A stretch of DNA of 64,000 nucleotides from positions 85,354,754 through 85,418,753 of the forward strand of contig NC_135721.1 of NCBI RefSeq assembly GCF_964656455.1, read 5' to 3'. The notes below the pieces were generated by a model, which searched no databases, was not told where the DNA came from, and worked only from the letters and a program-made list of their open reading frames with translations. How positions within the stretch are numbered: position 1 is the stretch's first letter; every line of letters begins with the position of its first letter. The DNA is from Halichoerus grypus (lineage: Eukaryota; Chordata; Mammalia; Carnivora; Phocidae). The translations under genes were made by a program, and so were the position numbers. This document shows, one piece after another, positions 33,760 to 45,348 of the stretch.

Positions 33760-34844
33760 ACATAGTTGTGGGACTAATACTACCCAACATCAAGACATAT
33801 AATGAAGTTATAGTAATAAAAATAACATAGTATTGGTGAAACATAAAAAATATGCAACAAAATAGGAGCCCAGAAATAAATTCACACAGGTGAATTTGAC
33901 AAAGGTATAACAACAATTAAATGAAGTAAAAAATGGTATTTTCAACATATGCTGCTGAAACAATTAGATGTTCACATGCCCCCCAAATTTTTGTTTAAAT
34001 GAGCATCAGGCACAGCCCTTCTATCTTACACAAAATAGGTAAGTGTACAATGCAAAACTTAAAATTTCTAGAAGAAAATGTATGTGACTTTGGGTTTGAT
34101 GATGACTTTTTAGATACAACATGAAAATCACAATATCTGAAAGAAAAATCTGGTAAGTTGGACTTCATTAAAATTTTAAAATTTTGCTCTTTGAAAGATA
34201 CATGAAAGAATGAAAACACAAGTCAGTGACTGAGAGAAAATATGTAATAAAGGACTTACATCTAAATTATACAAAGAATTTTTAAAGTCAAAATAAGAAA
34301 ACAGACAGCCTAATTAAAAAGTAAGCAAAAGATCTGATCTAAAAAGATCTGAAAAATAAGCAAAGAAAATATAAAGATGGCAAACAAACATATGGAAAGA
34401 TGCTTGACATTATTCGTCATTATGGAACTGAAAATGAAAATAGCAATGAGATACTACTACACATCTATTAGAATATCTAAAATCCAAAAAAGAAAAAAAA
34501 AAAGAAACCTTACAACACCAAATGCTGCCCAGGATGTGGAGCAATAGAAATTCTCATTCACTGCTGGTGGGAGTACAAAATGGTATAGTAACTTTGGAAG
34601 ACAATTTAGCAATTTCAAAAAGCTAAACAGTCTTACTATCCAATCTAGCAATTGCACTCCTAGTTATTTACCCAACTAAAACTTATGTTATTTGAAAACT
34701 GACATTCATTCAAAAACCTGCATGAGAAATTTTATAGCTATTCATTCATAATCTCCAAAAAATCTTGGAGCAACCAGGATCTCTTTCAATAGATAATGGA
34801 TAAACAAACCGTGGTATATCCAGACAATGGAATAATATTCAGTT

Positions 34845-34849
34845 AAAAA

Positions 34850-34924
<75 letters not shown>

Positions 34925-34937
34925 GAAAAGAAAGAAA
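34845..34937. repeat. (AAAG)n microsatellite inside L1
   Basis: About 20 nearly pure AAAG units follow the L1 block 'ggaataatattcagttaaaa', at the place where the L1 has an A-rich codon run. It ends in aaaggaaaagaaag. It has the same base motif, on the opposite strand, as the CTTT array at 11.7 kb. Confidence 0.95.
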
Positions 34938-35400
34938 TGGGCTAGGAAGTTATGCAAAGATATGGATGGACATTAAATGAATATAGATAAGTACAAGAAG
35001 CCAGTTTGAAAGGGTTTGTTATATAACCCTTTCAATATATATTCAATATAACACATATTATATGACATTCTGGAAAAGATAAAACCACAGAGATGGTAGA
35101 AAGATCAGTGGTTGCCAGCCGTTTTAGAAATAGGGAGCACAGGGTTTTTCCTTTCCTTATTGTTTTTTAAAAGGGTATATAATACTGTAATGGTAGATAC
35201 ATGACAGTTTGCATTTTATTAACCCATATAGTTTTAAAGCACAAAGAGTGAATCTTAATGCATACAAAAAAAAAAATAATAATGTCATTTAAGCATGAAA
35301 GGATGCCAGTATGAAATGCAGAATGTGACAATAAAGAAAATCTAATCACTTTTAAAGTGTATGAAATATCTGTAAAAAGCATAAAGGAAAAAATACTTGT

Positions 35401-35645
35401 ATTAAGTTCTTACTGAAATGAATAGTTTGTAAGAATAAAGACAAAAGAAATTGTACATAAGACCTATATTCTAGCTGATAAAGTTGTTTCTCACCAGACA
35501 TGTGCATTAACAATTTGAAACCTCTATCAAAGCTTACTGGAACTGAACAATTATGTAAATGGATGATGGAAGATTAGAGCCAGTTTAAAGATAAGAGAGC
35601 CTAGAAGGTTAGAATGACCTATGCAGTGAAGGATCAATGTTGGCA
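35401..35645. other. Probable continuation of L1-related 3' sequence
   Basis: The stretch has L1 UTR-like features ('ctagctgataaagttgtttc', 'caatttgaaacctctat'), but I cannot place it in a subfamily. Confidence 0.35.
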
Positions 35646-35879
35646 AGATCTGTATGGACTCATGCTTAGCTTAATATTGATACAGATGGTTACATATAGA
35701 AATATTTATGGTGTATATACATGGGCTAGTATACACACAGATTTCCTTGCTCTGTCAGCTGGGAGATCTGTATGAACTCATGCTTAGCTTAATATTGATA
35801 CAGATGGTTACATATAGAAATATTTATAGTGTATATACATGAGCTAGGATACACACATAGATTTCCTTACTCTGTCACT
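35646..35879 (+). repeat. 118-bp tandem duplication
   Basis: Two adjacent copies start agatctgtat (35646 and 35764) and share 'gaactcatgcttagcttaat', 'attgatacagatggttacat' and 'gtgtatatacatg'. They differ at only a handful of positions, such as ggact/gaact, tatggtg/tatagtg, gggctag/gagctag and acacacag/acacacatag. Copy 1 is 35646-35763 and copy 2 is 35764-35879. Confidence 0.95.
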
Positions 35880-36264
35880 TAGAGCCAACAATACCAAAGG
35901 AGCAATGAATATATCTAGTGCCCAGATCTTGATTTCTCCAATATAAAGAACCAAGTTTCCTTGGAAAAATGGCCAATTGGCTGATTATAGGACTGAGGCA
36001 GGAAATATATAAGATGATTCGGGGTGATCTACTGTGATAGAAACAACAACAAAACAACAAAAAACATCCATAATGATGGATCAACGTCAAAGAGACACAA
36101 AAGCCAACTGAAAGAGCCCCTCTTGGTCATAGACTGAGCAATCTGAACAATAAAATTAAGTAGCATTGGATTATGCCCAAAGTTACCCATGAGTCAATTC
36201 TAGGAAAACAAAGTGATTAAATGTAAAATAAGTGGAACAGAAACACATAGAAAAATTTATTTCA

Positions 36265-36890
36265 ATTCTCCACTCTTAAGGAAGTGAAGCATAACTCCTT
36301 CCTCTCTAAGTGTGATCTTTTCCCAGTGTTTTCCTTCCAAAAAGTTAAGTATGGAAAGGGGGTGGAAGGAAAAGAGTAACTTTAAGGTGGAGAGACCTGG
36401 ACAAATATGACCTCAGCCAGGAGATCAAGATTAATAGTAACAGCAATATCATATTGGCAGTATGTACTCTCAATTAGATGTGATGAGAATGGCACTTTAT
36501 TCCTGTGGTTTTCCTCCTAAAATTTCATAACCCCATTCTACCCATGAGAAAAGCATCACACAAATCCCAGTGGAGGGGCATTCTACAAAATACCTAACCT
36601 CCTCAAAACTCCAGAAGTCTTTAAAAATGAGAGAAGTCAGAGGACCCTGGGTGGCTCAGTCAGTTAAGCGGCTGACTCTTGCTTTCAACTCAGGCCATGA
36701 TCTCGGGTTCGTGGGATTGAGCCCCCCATCAGGCTCCTGCACTCAGTGTAGAACCTTCTTGAGATTCTCTCCCTCTGTCTCTGCCCTCCCCCCGCTTCTT
36801 CTCTCTCTCTCAAAATAAATAAATAAAATCTTTTTAAAAAATGAGAGACTCCAAATACAAGAAACCTGTGAAAGATGATTTGAAATCTGC
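36265..36890 (+). mobile_element. L1M 3' UTR, sense, split by a SINE
   Basis: The text follows the conserved 3' UTR of old L1M elements: 'gaagcataactccttcctct', 'agtatggaaagggggtggaa', 'agagtaactttaaggtggag', 'gacctcagccaggagatcaa', 'gagaatggcactttattcct', 'catgagaaaagcatcacaca', 'ggggcattctacaaaatacc'. A SINE at 36635-36836 is inserted in it. Whether this and 33488-35400 are one element or two cannot be settled here. Confidence 0.75.
36635..36836 (+). mobile_element. CAN-SINE, older type, inserted in L1
   Basis: The head is altered (aggaccctgggtggctcag), the body has the older 'ggctgactcttgctttcaac' block and 'cttgagattctctcc', with a long CT tract and tail. The duplication aaaaatgagaga lies at 36623-36634 and 36836-36847. 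Confidence 0.92.
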
Positions 36891-37041
36891 TCCTCAATGG
36901 GCATGAAAAAATAGAGGGCAAAGCTGGAGAGTTTCCAGGTATGACCATTCCTATGGCTCTATTTTGATTCCCAGGTGTGTGTGGATATGTGAGCACAGAG
37001 ATCCCCAAACATAAGGAGGAGTATACAAAGTGCTCAAGAAG

Positions 37042-37495
37042 GCAGTCCTGGAGTTAGAATTTATAGATTGGAAACCCAGTTTTACCACTTACTAATGGTG
37101 TGACCTGGTGAAAATAATTTCACCTTTAAGTGCCTTAGTTTCCTCATCTACAAAATGCATGTGGAAAGTAAGAATGCATACCTCATAAGGTGTTCAGGCT
37201 TCAATATGTTAAAAGACTAGTAAGAATGCCTGTACAGGGCGCCTGGGTGGCTCAGTCCTTAAGTGTCTGCCTTCGGCTCAGGTCATGATCCCAGGGTCCT
37301 GGGATTGAGTCCCACATTGGGCTCCCTGCTCGGCAGGAAGCCTGCTTCTCCCTCTCCCACTCCCACTCCCCCTGCTTGTGTTCCTGCTCTCGCTATCTCT
37401 CTTTCTGTCAAATAAATAAATAAAATCTTAAAAAAAAAAAAAAAAAAGAACGCCTGTACATAGTAGACACTCAGTAAATCTTAGCTAAGATTTTT
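37042..37495 (+). repeat. MIR, sense, split by a CAN-SINE
   Basis: The left part (37042-37221) has 'ttaccacttactaatggtgt', 'gacctggtgaaaataatttc', 'agtttcctcatctacaaaat' and 'cctcataaggtgttcaggct'. The right part (37447-37495) has 'cctgtacatagtagacactc' and 'agtaaatcttagc', which is the normal MIR 3' end. The SINE at 37237-37445 separates them. Confidence 0.85.
37237..37445 (+). mobile_element. CAN-SINE, young type, inserted in a MIR
   Basis: A full-length SINE with gggcgcctgggtggctcag head, gtcaaataaataaataaaatc and an A tail of about 18. The duplication aagaatgcctgtaca (37222-37236) and aagaacgcctgtaca (37446-37460) differs at one base. Confidence 0.95.
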
Positions 37496-38779
37496 ATTCC
37501 TGTGAAGCTCTGCTCCATAGGTTTATCAAAGTTTTCCATCAAGTACCTCTCCATTGTTCCTAGTATCTACCCTAGTGTCTCTCTCAAAGTAGAAACTTCT
37601 TTCTATCCCTTTTCTAAGAAAAATATGAAACTGTATGGAGAATTGAGTGAGGTGTGTTGGAATGATTCAGACAACAAAGTGTATGGTGCCCCTCCACCAT
37701 TTTTGAGACAGGTCAAGAAATCTTTCACATTGTTTGAGAAATTATTTTATGGACAATTATTCCCAATTTGTGATAATGAGTTTTGAACCAAGATTATGAA
37801 AATTAATAAAATAATTTCTCTCTCTTTCTCTCTATAGTGGTTTTCTAGGGTTTTATTTTTCTTTAACAAACTTTTTAGATGTTATAAACTAGACAATTTT
37901 GGCAGTTTGGTTATAGCTACCTTTTTTTTATAAAGGAGCACATAACTGACAAGGTATTTTTCCTATACCATATAATCCATTTTATTCTAGATCTAGAATC
38001 ATTTGACCTAAGGGCTGACTATAAAGTTATATCTCAGGGCACATTAAACATTTCTCTCACTGTTAAAATTGAATACAACTTGACTGTCAATTACACTTTA
38101 ACTTTTTGCCTAGAAACCACATAATAACCAAATTAATAAGTAATCTTCCAGTTCTGAACTTATTGAGAGTCCAGTCAAAAGATAAGACAGATGTTGATGG
38201 AGCATAAATCATTACTAATGACGGCTGCTTTGGAGGACGTGGCTTAGGTAAATGAAGAGCAATGAGCTTCCTAATAATCTCAGAAAAAAAAACAAAACAG
38301 CCTCCATGCCCTCAATCACAGATAGTGCAGGACAATGGTAGCTTCCCCAGAGGGGGGCAGAACTTTTATATATAATATGTATGGCTCGGGTAGCCAGCCA
38401 GAGTGTGCTCCCTACAATCAGGTGGATCATAAAGAGAAAAGAGGCTGCATGCACGACATATGCCGACCTCATTTCTCAAAGCCATCAAAAAAGTCGTTGC
38501 ACTGCAAGAGGAATTGTTCATGCCCATGGTCACATTCTCGACCCCCAAACCCCCACAACTGCTCAAGCATGGAAATCTTAAATTTGAATACCTGCCTCTT
38601 AGATCACTAATTCCCATCTTTTCAGATGTCTCACTTGCAGACATGTCAGTCATTTGGTCCCGCCATTTCCCCTGGGTTACCACCTGCTATTGATCTCACT
38701 CACTTCCCTACCAAGTCTAGACCACTTGACTAATCACCCAGAACCCATGCTCCTGAAAAATTTCATATCCTTTGTAATT
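37496..38779. other. Unrecognised DNA with overlapping open frames
   Basis: Frames at 37502-37786 (+), 38215-38472 (-), 38335-38610 (+), 38366-38683 (-) and 38460-38693 (+) overlap on both strands around 38.2-38.7 kb. The sequence there is less AT-rich than its flanks, which lowers stop frequency in all frames. None matches a family I recognise. A decayed processed pseudogene or old LTR is possible. Confidence 0.35.
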
Positions 38780-38789
38780 TTCGGGGATG

Positions 38790-39030
38790 AACTGGGAAAG
38801 GTAGCTGTGGTCAGATCATGAAAGGCCAAAAATGGCACAAGGAATGACACTGTATGGTGGGGGGCAAATACATACATTTCGATGGAGATGAAGTTGGCCT
38901 GAACAGAAGCAATGGCCAGGGCAGCATTGAAAAGAGTATAGGCATGAGCTACTGAAGGATCAACGGGACCTGGAAGTGGAATGAACTGAAGAGTAAGAGG
39001 CATCAAAGGTGGTCTAAGAAAGGACACAGC
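38790..39030 (+). repeat. Possible ancient interspersed repeat, unassigned
   Basis: Phrases such as 'ggtcagatcatgaaaggcc', 'ggcctgaacagaagcaatgg' and 'gaaggatcaacgggacctgg' resemble an old dispersed mammalian repeat ('gatcatgaagggcc... ggcctgaactagggcagtgg... atcaacaggacttgg'). A minus-strand frame of 103 codons (38734-39045) lies across it and is probably incidental. Confidence 0.35.
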
Positions 39031-39059
39031 ACGTGAGCAATTCAATGAATATATGTTGA

Positions 39060-39365
39060 ATATCGTATAGTATTTGTAATCAATATTTTAATAAGATGAC
39101 ATTAATATTAGATAACTCGGAAGATTATAGAGACCTCTCTGCACACTATCAGAATTGTACATAGTTTATGTTATAATAAACTGCAATTCATCTTACATAT
39201 CTCTTCTTCTTCTCACTTTGGTATTTTCCTCATTGCTTTAATGTAAACAGTCACTTCGTTCTTATGCCCCATGTAACGTAAACGTAAATGAGTACGTTTA
39301 ACTCATTTCTATTAAATGGACAAGAATTTGGTGACATCACTTCCTAAGAAACTCTGGATTAAGCA
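39060..39365. other. Unique AT-rich DNA
   Basis: Nothing assignable was seen here. Confidence 0.5.
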
Positions 39366-39367
39366 CA

Positions 39368-39585
39368 ATTATACTAATATAGACTGACACTTACAATGTG
39401 CCAGACACTTTGCTAGACATTATCTTATTTAATGGTCAGAACAACTCTCTGAGATATCTATTATTATATCCAATTTATGGATATGTAAACTGAGAGTCTA
39501 AGGAATAATTATGTTTGCTCAAATCCACACAGCTGGTGGACATGGGGCAGGATTCTAATTCAGGTTTTTCTGATTGTACTACCTG
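39368..39585 (-). repeat. MIR, antisense
   Basis: Blocks 'gctagacattatcttattta', 'atggtcagaacaactctctg', 'agatatctattattatatcc', 'tatggatatgtaaactgaga' and 'aatccacacagctggtggac' follow the reverse-complemented MIR core closely. Confidence 0.8.
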
Positions 39586-39819
39586 TATTCCTATAGATCC
39601 TAGACTCTCTTCACATGTGGTAGACTGTAAAATGAAGTATAAACTTTGCCTCATCCCCCTTTACTATTGTTTTTATTGCTAATACCTGTTGAGTAATTAT
39701 TGCTTTAGAGAATTATTCCTTAATGTTTTATGCAAAACAAACAGAACACAAAAAACATAAACATGCAACTATGTCCCTGACTATAATTTAAATCTGATAA
39801 AACCTGACTATATGTGAAT

Positions 39820-40016
39820 TTTTTTTTGAAGATTTTGTTTATTCCTTTGACAGAGAGAGATACAGTGAGAGAGGGAACACAAGCAGGGGGAGTGGGAAAG
39901 GGAGAAGCAGGCTTCCCGCTGAGCAGGGAGACCGATGCAGGGCTCGATCCCAGGACCCCAAGATCATGACCTGAGCTGAAGGCAGACACTTAATGACTGA
40001 GCCACCCAGGTGCCCC
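39820..40016 (-). mobile_element. CAN-SINE, antisense
   Basis: A full SINE in reverse, with the head at the right end (gagccacccaggtgcccc). The duplication atatgtgaat lies at 39810-39819 and 40017-40026. It forms a head-to-head pair with the sense copy at 40072, about 55 bp away. Confidence 0.93.
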
Positions 40017-40071
40017 ATATGTGAATCTTTTTAAAATAAATATAATAGTTTAATCAAAGATGCAAGGCTGA

Positions 40072-40270
40072 GGGGTGCCTGGGTGGCTCATTCCGTTAAG
40101 CATCCTACTCTTAATTTCACTCAAGTCATGATCTCAGGGTCCTGGGATAGAGCCCCTTGTGGAGCTCTGCGCTGGGCATAGAGCCTGCTTAAGATTCTCT
40201 CTCCCTCTCCCTCTGCCCCTACCCCCTCCTCTAAAACAACAATAACTCCCATCCCCCCCCCAAAAAAAAA
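40072..40270 (+). mobile_element. CAN-SINE, older type, with a C run near the tail
   Basis: An older-type SINE (catcctactcttaatttcac block; cttaagattctctctccctc). Instead of the aaataaataaa tail it ends in ctaaaacaacaataactccc, nine C's and nine A's. The duplication caaagatgcaaggctga (17 bp) is perfect at 40055-40071 and 40271-40287. Confidence 0.93.
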
Positions 40271-40289
40271 CAAAGATGCAAGGCTGAAT

Positions 40290-41075
40290 GTTCTCCTACG
40301 CTGCCTCACTTAACAGAGAGGTGAAAAGAGGAACTGGAAAAGTCCATATTTCTTAGTAATAATCCCAGACCTTTGCTCTGTTTTTTTTTTTTTTTTTTTA
40401 CTTACTAATCTTCTCTTCTTTTAAGTTCATATTTTGTAATTATTCTGCTCTTTCTTATTAATGACTTTCAAATGTAGCTCATAGAATTCCTCATTACCAG
40501 TGACCTCCTTAGTCACCAAAATATATATATAAGTACAACTGAATTTTCATTCTGATCACCATGCAAAAATAAGACATTTTCAGAATAGGAACTCAAAATT
40601 TCTCTTTTGGATCATAACATATAGTCTTTAATTCTTTCATTTCTTATCCACATCAGACACAGTATTTGCTCTCCTCTTATGTGTCCTGATTTTTTTCCAG
40701 GAGAACTTCCTTTAAAAGCTGGATTGACTCCTTTGTCATTGATTTCAACAACCATTACTACCTGGAATCCACCATCTCTTTGTCTGCTTGTCAGTTCATT
40801 AGCACCTGCCATTTATATGTTCTATTTCTTTTCCCATACTACTGAAAAGAGTTGGAAAATATTCTAGAACCACACTGATTGAGTCTTAAAAAAACAAATA
40901 GATGACTCTCATAGTATAGGCATGTAGAAATGTACATAAAAATTATAGTTAAATTTAATACATAGCAGATCTTGAAAGAAAGAAATTGATGTTCCCATAA
41001 AGAAAAATACAATTCAAAGGGTACAAATCAACTGAAGACTCTGACTCATAGGGTTTTGGATTCTAATAGAACTGA
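40290..41075. other. Unique AT-rich DNA
   Basis: No gene is recognised; there is a T run at 40381-40399. Overlapping 62- to 66-codon frames on both strands at 40612-40867 have no recognisable content. Confidence 0.5.
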
Positions 41076-41079
41076 GCGC

Positions 41080-41470
41080 TTAGGTTTTAATGGCCCTATG
41101 GGTTTAGTTGCTGGAATTGCTTTAAATGTGCACTGTTCAAGCACTGGATGCCCAAGAGGGCTCACTTCCATGGCTGGAAGTTGAGAGGTATCAACCAGGA
41201 GCTCAGCTATAGCTGTTGACCAGAGCACCTACATCTGCTACCTGGATTCCCAGAGGGAGCATTCCAAGAGCAAATGTTCCAAGACAAAGCACGAGGACCG
41301 AGCAGTCCAATTAAGAGTGAGATGCAGGACTGGCATGGCATCCTTCCAATGTACTTTATCAATTAAAGCAGTCAGGAGCTCAGTCCAGATTTAAACAGGT
41401 AGAGAAATGCACATCAGCTCTAGCTGGGAAGAGTGGCCATCCTTAATATGTCATGGGCATCATATTCACA
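41080..41470 (-). repeat. Possible MaLR-type LTR remnant, antisense
   Basis: Phrases 'ctgttgaccagagcacctac', 'attccaagagcaaatgttcc' and 'aagacaaagcacgaggac', then 'gcaggactggcatggcatcc', recall reverse-complemented MaLR/ERVL LTR sequence ('gaccagagcacctacacatgg... gttccaagagcgagcgtcc'). The ends are not identifiable. Confidence 0.4.
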
Positions 41471-41474
41471 AGAT

Positions 41475-44400
41475 TCTAAGCCAGGCTTTATCTTCTACAA
41501 CTCCTGTGATTTATGCTCTTGAACCCTTTTCTTAATCAACTTACCAGAGTTGTCCTAACAATGAGAGGTAATATTTGCAAAGTGCTGCTCATATAGTAGA
41601 CATTCAAGAAATGATAACTTCTAAACACTGACAAGTCCTTTAACTACAAGAATTTATTGTATGGATTTTGTGGGGTGCGGAAACATCTGAGTATGGTAAA
41701 CTCTAAATTAGCATTTGAATGAAAGCATGAATAAGTTAAATCCCCAGTGCAGTAATCTTGTCTTACTTGTCTTTGCAGCATTCCAACAAAAATCTTCTTT
41801 CTAATATAGCTTCTGTAAATATTTCCTTAATTGGATTTTTGAATTGAAAACTGGTTTTCTTTGTGCAGTTAGCACTCACATTGACCAAAATACATGGCAT
41901 TAAATGAACTAAATTTGAAAGATTTGCATATTTAGAGAAGTTTTTACTTAGGTAACTTCTATGTGTTAGTGCTGCGAGTAGAAAAATTTGGTTGAAGAAA
42001 AGGCAGAAAGATGAGCTTGTTGATATATGATTTACAGCTGGTATCACTTAAAAACCAATAGATCAAGATGTGTCTGAGGTTATCAAACAAAGGAATGATA
42101 CAGTCCTCTCAGATATAAGGAAACCTTTTGTTCTAGCTCTTTTCATAAACACTACACTACCAGGATCTAAATTTTGTAGGGATTACCTCTGAGGTCAGGC
42201 TAAGAATAAGGGCAGTATAAGTAAAAAGCAATAAATATTTGTGACAGTTTTATTTTCTGACATCATTCTGATTCAGCAATAAAATTCACTGTAAAGGTGG
42301 CTCTCAATTTCATAGCAAATAAGGGTGGTTTGTGTGCATCTCAATTATTGGGTATAATTTTTAAAATTGTGTTTTCTTGGTAACACTGTTAGTGTATTCT
42401 GTGTCAGAGGTCTCAATGACTCTGCACTTCGTTTTGAAGATAGCCTTATAAAAAAATACTGTGTAAAAGAAGATCCCTTCCTTTGCCCCACCGGAGTTAC
42501 ATCGTATTTTATAATGTCTTACAATGTAACAAATTTTGTTCAGTTATTCACAGTCCAAGTAATAATACCTTGATAAATCTATTAATTGCCTTTTTATTGT
42601 CACTTCTGTTGTCAAAATAATAAATAGTAACTTTTAGTTCAGGAAAATTTCCAAGATTGCATATAGTGAAATCTGGCAGCTTTTCAGAAAGATCTCCTCC
42701 TCAGCAGAGGCTACCTAAATGCATAAAGGTTAATTAAACCAAATCTTTCTATTTTACAACAATTGGAACAAAATCCTCCAATTAAATAAAAATACAATCT
42801 GCATAATTACAAATCATTTCTATTTATTGTATTGTGTCGTGTGTCTTTCTGTCAACATTATTCAAGTATTAGATATTGTAGATCATCACACAGATCCACC
42901 TAAGTATTATGTTCATCTTCATGGTATAGCTTAGCATAAAAAAAATCATCCATTAGTTGAATAATATTCATATGTGATGAGGATCAAGACAGATACATCA
43001 TGAGAAATTTACTCTTGAAATCATATCAACCATGCATTTTTTAAGCAAGGACAAAGCTCTGCAAGCATATCCAGTAAATTCTTACCATTGGTTTTAGTGG
43101 TCAGATGGGAAATACACAAGAGGGGAGAGGTGAGAAGGAAGGTTGCTTTTGTATTTTTTGATAGTGTATTCTTGAAGCTATTGAAATTGCTTTTCAGATT
43201 ACTTTTTTACTCTTATCACTTGAAGGACTAAAAGATATTTACCAAGCGCAGTCTTCTGATAGTTAAAAATGTACAACTGCCAAATACCTCCCTAGTTTCC
43301 ACTGAGTAGAACTGAGAGCCTGGAGCCTGTCTAGTAAAAGAGGAATTATTTATCTGGATTTGGGCAACAAAGCTGTAGCTATGCCTTTTCAACTTATGCA
43401 ATTTCTATCCACATGGGATATGAGTGAGTGTTAATAATATATAAGAGAGAGGGAGACAGCTAGACTGTGGATTGCAAAGAGCTTACATTACATCCCACCT
43501 TAGAGCCTTTCGGATTTCAGGTTTATTACACGACAGCATACATTCTGTACCATGCGGTAGGACAACAAGAAAGTCAGCAATTTGGTGTGCTGACATTGCA
43601 GCAAAACATAATTTTAATTAGTTCACACAGAGGACACATTGTGGAAAAAGTGACATTTCATTGAGGAATATACTATTAAACCCAACCCTCCTTGACCTGC
43701 CATTTATCAGGGTAAGAACTGAAAACTGTATGACTGGTTAAGACTTTCTCACTGTCCTTTAACCCAGGGGCATATGGCTCGTTTGCAGAAACATTTATTT
43801 TGGAAGTTTTTTAGTTCTTTGACATCTGAGTACTAAGAGTCTTCATATCACCCTTTTAAAGAAGAAAACACTGATCTTTAATGAAATTAAAGGTAAATCA
43901 CGCGTATTTTGAAGAAAAGGTTGGTAGTCATTGGAAATAAAAGTAGATGCAACTTAATTAGTAATAGGTCATACAAAACAATTTTCAGTTTCTGTCCTAA
44001 GTTGTTACTTTGGGTAAATAATTAATTTGACTTCTCTTTGTCTAATATCCTCTGTCTAAAACTTACGAATACATTAAAAAAAAAAGAATACATTATTATT
44101 TTGAACTTGCTTAAAGGCTCTCTTGCAATTTATTTTGAGCTTCTGTTCTCACTGGGCTTGAAGAGGTTCACTCAGCTAGAAGCAGTCTTGAGCACCTTCT
44201 CCCCTCATCTCCCATACAAAGTTCCATTAAAAATTTCTTTTTCTACTATGCTCATTGCTACTATCTTCCTTCAGATATTGGTCCTTTTGTTGATATGGAC
44301 GTTTATTATGGCCTCATGACTCAACACCCAGCTTCACTCTTAAATTCCTTTAACCTTTTCCCTCGTGGTTCCAGGAGTTGAACTTTTTAAAGGCAAACAC

Positions 44401-44495
44401 AAAGAAACCTGCATTTGCTTAGAAATATTTAATGACTCTCCATTTTTTAGGAACCAAACTTGACATACAAATGTTTTTAAGGGTGACATTTCTTT
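41475..44495. other. Unique AT-rich DNA with one short MIR-like end
   Basis: Over 3 kb there is no supported gene. 41556-41615 ('aatatttgcaaagtgctgct', 'catatagtagacattcaaga') looks like a sense MIR 3' end. Frames at 41763-42047 (-, 94 codons), 42367-42573 (+), 43467-43664 (+) and 44038-44319 (+, 93 codons) match nothing I recognise. Confidence 0.45.
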
Positions 44496-44511
44496 TTTTT
44501 AATTTATTTTC

Positions 44512-44709
44512 TTTTTTTTAAGATTTTATTTATTTATTTGAGAGTGAGCGAGAGAGAGAGAGAGCACAAACTGGGGGAGGGGCAAAGGGAGAGGAAAAGC
44601 AAACTCCCTGCTTAGCAGGGAGCCCAACTCGGTACTCCATCCCAGGATCCTGGGGTCATGACCTGAGCTGAAGGCAGACCCTTAACCAACTGAGCCACCC
44701 AGGTGCCCC
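44512..44709 (-). mobile_element. CAN-SINE, antisense
   Basis: A full-length SINE in reverse with a GA-rich tract (agagagagagagagcac), head gagccacccaggtgcccc at the right. The duplication ttaatttattttc (44499-44511) and ttaaatttattttc (44710-44723) differs by one A. Confidence 0.92.
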
Positions 44710-44724
44710 TTAAATTTATTTTCA

Positions 44725-45302
44725 ATCAATGTGTAACAAATTACCACAAATGTCATGGCTTAAAACAACACCAACATTTGTGTAGATCAGAAGTGTGGCA
44801 TGTCACGGCAGGCTCACCCGCTTAGAATACCACAAAGATGACATCAGAGTGTCAGGCAGAGAGTTACTATTTGGCAGCTCTAGAGAAAAAGAAATATTTT
44901 TGTTTTTAGCAAAAAAAATCAATCCCTTGCCATCATAGGACTGAGGTTCCAATTTCCGGGCTATCAATCTGGAGCCATACTCTGCTCCTACAGGTGGCTT
45001 ATAGCCTCTGAAACAGGGGCCTGCCAGTGGCAGGTCAAGTCCGCCTCCGGTTTTGAATTTCTAACTTATTCCATTTCTGATATTTAGACCTGTACTTAAA
45101 GTGCTCAAGTGATTAGTTCAGGCCTACCTGGATAATCTCCTTATTTGAAACTCAACTGATTGGGACCTTAATTACATCCGCAAAATCCCTTCCGAGCCGC
45201 AGGACTTGGAATAGCACTTGTTTGAATAACAGGAAGAAGGTCCACGTAGGCCAGTGGTCAGTAATCTTGGGAGCCGCCTTAGAATTCTGCCTGCCACGTA
45301 GT
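44725..45302 (-). repeat. MaLR LTR (MLT1-like), antisense, decayed
   Basis: The left end 'gtgtaacaaattaccacaaa' and 'catggcttaaaacaacacca', and the right end 'cgccttagaattctgcctgc', fit the reverse complement of an MLT1-type LTR. The middle ('tacctggataatctccttat', 'gggaccttaattacatccgc') also fits. About 575 bp with internal divergence. Confidence 0.7.
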
Positions 45303-45348
45303 CCTTCCATAACCTGGCCCCAACCTACATTTGAAAATCTACTCTCAG

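Larger units (their letters stand above)
33488..35400 (+). mobile_element. L1 (old L1M type), 3' half of ORF2 and 3' UTR, sense
   Basis: Sense L1 text runs throughout: 'agattcaacaaaattccaat', 'tttggaaatgccagagacct', 'gggtttgatgatgacttttt', 'tggacttcattaaaatttta', 'caccaaatgctgcccaggat', 'gtgggagtacaaaatggtat', 'caatggaataatattcagtt', 'gacattctggaaaagataaa', 'gatcagtggttgccag'. This covers the C-terminal part of ORF2 (after the reverse transcriptase core) and the start of the 3' UTR. The frame is broken by many stops and by two microsatellite expansions. The 3' limit near 35400 is approximate. Confidence 0.85.

Noticed and set aside
33620..33916. Minus-strand 98-codon leucine/proline-rich frame
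   Set aside because: It is the reverse strand of the purine microsatellite and L1 ORF2 sequence.
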